From positions 4,836,001 to 4,900,000 of the forward strand of contig NZ_OCSR01000001.1 in the NCBI RefSeq assembly GCF_900230185.1: a stretch of 64,000 nt of DNA, in the 5' to 3' direction. The position numbers were made by a program, and so were the translations under genes. The stretch is from Burkholderia sp. OK233 (lineage in GTDB: Bacteria > Pseudomonadota > Gammaproteobacteria > Burkholderiales > Burkholderiaceae). Positions 62,620 through 64,000 of this stretch are shown in pieces (positions within the stretch are counted from its first letter, which is position 1; every line of letters begins with the position of its first letter). The notes beneath the pieces are model-generated. The model saw only the letters and a program-made list of their open reading frames with translations, was not told the origin of the DNA and did no database searches.

Positions 62620-63988
62620 GTTGGGCCTCCAGTTTCGATTCAGGGAGCAGTTTGGGTACGACAGTTGCATCCGTAATCGTCCATACCGATGTGATGGAGC
62701 GCTTGAGTTCGTCTTCAGTGGCCGCATTGCCATACAAACCCAGCGTGATCGTTTTGTGCTCGAGTTCAGCGCGCGTGAGCGTGTTGCCCGGATCGCCCTT
62801 GGGATCATCCACGCGACCCTCGAAGGTGCGGCCATCTTTCGTCTGAACGATGACCTTCCCGATCCAGCGTGACGGATAGGCCGCATCGACTTCAGGGTCG
62901 AGCACCATCGAGACCTTTTTGCAGAAGTGCGTGATCCTGCTTTCCTTGTAATGGCCGTCGAACTCACGTACGCCTGCGTGGCCGAATTCCGCTACCAGAG
63001 CGAGCACGGTGCCCATGGAGAACTTCGCCTGATGAACAGTCTTTGGATCGGTTACCGGGCCAAGGACATCAATTGCTGCCTGGTGAACATGAGTTACCAC
63101 TGTCTCGATGTCGTCCGGCGCGAGTTGATCCCGCTGTATAACCTGCAGCAAGGCATCGGCCGCCGGATGAGTGTGCCGGCAGGAAGCGTGATATTTGAAC
63201 GACGTTTCGATCAGCGCCCATCGCTCGCCGAGCGCTTCGGCGAGTTTGTCCGGATGTGTTTGCGTGGACATGCCTGCTCCCATGCCTTTCACGCCCTCGA
63301 AGATGTCCTTCGCACCGGTGAAGCCGTCGGCCGCCAGGTAGGCAGCGAGAAGACCGTTCGCCGCGGCCTTGGCCGTATGCAGTTGCTTGGAATCCGCGGC
63401 GTCTTTCAAAAATTCCCAGAGTCCGGCTGCCTGGGTGCCGGCGGAGCCAAACGCATTCACCATCTGCTCGTCGCTCAATCGCAAAAGATTACCGACCGCT
63501 GCTGCAGCCGCGATCGTCCCGACCGTACCGGTAGTATGAAAAATCCTGTAGTGCGACCGGCCGAGGAATTCGCCGACGCGGATGCCCACTTCATAGCCTG
63601 CGACTGATGCAGCGATGAACTCTTTGCCACTTCTGCCAAGCGCTTGCGCGGCGGCCCATGCTGCGGGGAAGACGACGGTTGCCGGGTGCAGGACCGAACT
63701 GTTGTGCAGGTCGTCCTGTTCGGCAAAGTGCGATGCGGCGGCGTTGATCATTGCCGCGAAGAGCGCGCTGGTGGTTCGGCGAGAGATCAGTACTTCGCAG
63801 GGACCAGACTGTGGTCCGAATTCGAATGCGTACTTCTGGATCGTCTCGACGGGGCGCGCTTCGCGGCCAGCCAGTGCGGACCCGAACCAGTCAAGGAAGA
63901 GGTCTTCCGTGCGTGCCACCACGTCCTTGGGGATCTGATCAAACTTGAGATTGGCTGCAAACGAAGCAAGAATCTGTGTGTTGCTCAT
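62612..63988 (-). CDS. MmgE/PrpD family protein
   Basis: The 458-residue protein matches the MmgE/PrpD (2-methylcitrate dehydratase-like) family: DLFLDWFGSALAGREARPVE, AAASHFAEQDDLHNSSVLHPATVVFPAAWAAAQ, TGTVGTIAAAAAVGNLL, FKYHASCRHTHPAADALL and VSMVLDPEVDAAYPSRWIGKVIVQTKDG. It probably hydrates or dehydrates a carboxylic acid used with the citE-like lyase. The ATG at 63988 is near the window edge; its promoter lies outside. Confidence 0.85.
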   Translation of the reverse strand: MSNTQILASFAANLKFDQIPKDVVARTEDLFLDWFGSALAGREARPVETIQKYAFEFGPQSGPCEVLISRRTTSALFAAMINAAASHFAEQDDLHNSSVLHPATVVFPAAWAAAQALGRSGKEFIAASVAGYEVGIRVGEFLGRSHYRIFHTTGTVGTIAAAAAVGNLLRLSDEQMVNAFGSAGTQAAGLWEFLKDAADSKQLHTAKAAANGLLAAYLAADGFTGAKDIFEGVKGMGAGMSTQTHPDKLAEALGERWALIETSFKYHASCRHTHPAADALLQVIQRDQLAPDDIETVVTHVHQAAIDVLGPVTDPKTVHQAKFSMGTVLALVAEFGHAGVREFDGHYKESRITHFCKKVSMVLDPEVDAAYPSRWIGKVIVQTKDGRTFEGRVDDPKGDPGNTLTRAELEHKTITLGLYGNAATEDELKRSITSVWTITDATVVPKLLPESKLEAQHG

Positions 63989-64000
63989 AACAGGCTTACC

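Noticed and set aside
1..64000. CRISPR arrays, tRNA and rRNA genes, phage or conjugation genes
   Set aside because: No regular short repeats, no cloverleaf-like sequence and no structural phage or transfer genes were seen; this was judged by reading and not by a search.

Overview
The window looks like chromosome or megaplasmid sequence from a Burkholderiaceae bacterium, most likely a Paraburkholderia, Caballeronia or Burkholderia species. The evidence is a GC-rich, densely packed gene set with a DUF3331 protein, a typical Burkholderia OmpC-type porin, XapX and DUF1275 proteins, and many LysR, IclR and LacI regulators with catabolic operons. This is judged by eye. No rRNA, tRNA or CRISPR array was seen.

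Region A (1-9,363, plus strand) is a run of small stress or detoxification genes: a 5'-truncated chloroperoxidase-like hydrolase, a cyanamide-hydratase-like HD protein with an altered HD motif, XapX, DUF1275, a secreted VOC protein, an alginate-export-type porin, a cNMP-domain/thioredoxin-reductase-like flavoprotein, a secreted metallo-beta-lactamase-fold hydrolase, a dehalogenase-like hydrolase and DUF3331. Region B (9,377-15,221, minus strand) is a compact catabolic operon: VOC protein, flavin monooxygenase, DUF485 protein, solute:sodium symporter and an ACMSD-like amidohydrolase. A TetR regulator lies upstream, and a palindromic operator candidate sits in front of the first gene. Region C (15,345-28,215) is a mixed accessory stretch with two related winged-helix/ATPase regulators, LysR regulators, an MFS/LLM pair and clear gene decay: a frameshifted aldo/keto reductase tail, a cytochrome c remnant, a deleted LysR paralog and an IS remnant.

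Region D (28,334-44,865) is the most striking part. A LacI-type regulator is divergent from a three-gene oxygenase resembling rhizopine MocD (desaturase-like), MocE (Rieske ferredoxin) and MocF (ferredoxin reductase). Two TIM-barrel isomerase-like proteins follow, then a complete sugar ABC importer, then iolC (fused to a DUF2090/IolJ domain), iolD, iolE, iolB and an inositol dehydrogenase (IolG/MocA). The simplest reading is one unit that imports a substituted inositol, removes the substituent oxidatively and feeds the ring into myo-inositol catabolism. No iolA is present here.

Region E (45,055-61,788) is a sugar or sugar-acid catabolic island. It is governed by an unusual IclR regulator fused to an SMP-30/gluconolactonase-type beta-propeller that has lost its metal-binding residues. 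Its targets include an RraA-type protein, a SnoaL-like protein, an aldehyde dehydrogenase, a Dabb protein, two SDR-type proteins, MFS permeases, two enolase-superfamily dehydratases, an aldose-1-epimerase-like protein, a porin and a mannonate dehydratase. A decayed copy of the iclR start and its operator sits about 10.8 kb away, between two MFS genes. This suggests that two related regulator-plus-pathway modules were joined and one regulator was lost. The window ends with a convergent citE-like lyase and prpD-like pair (region F).
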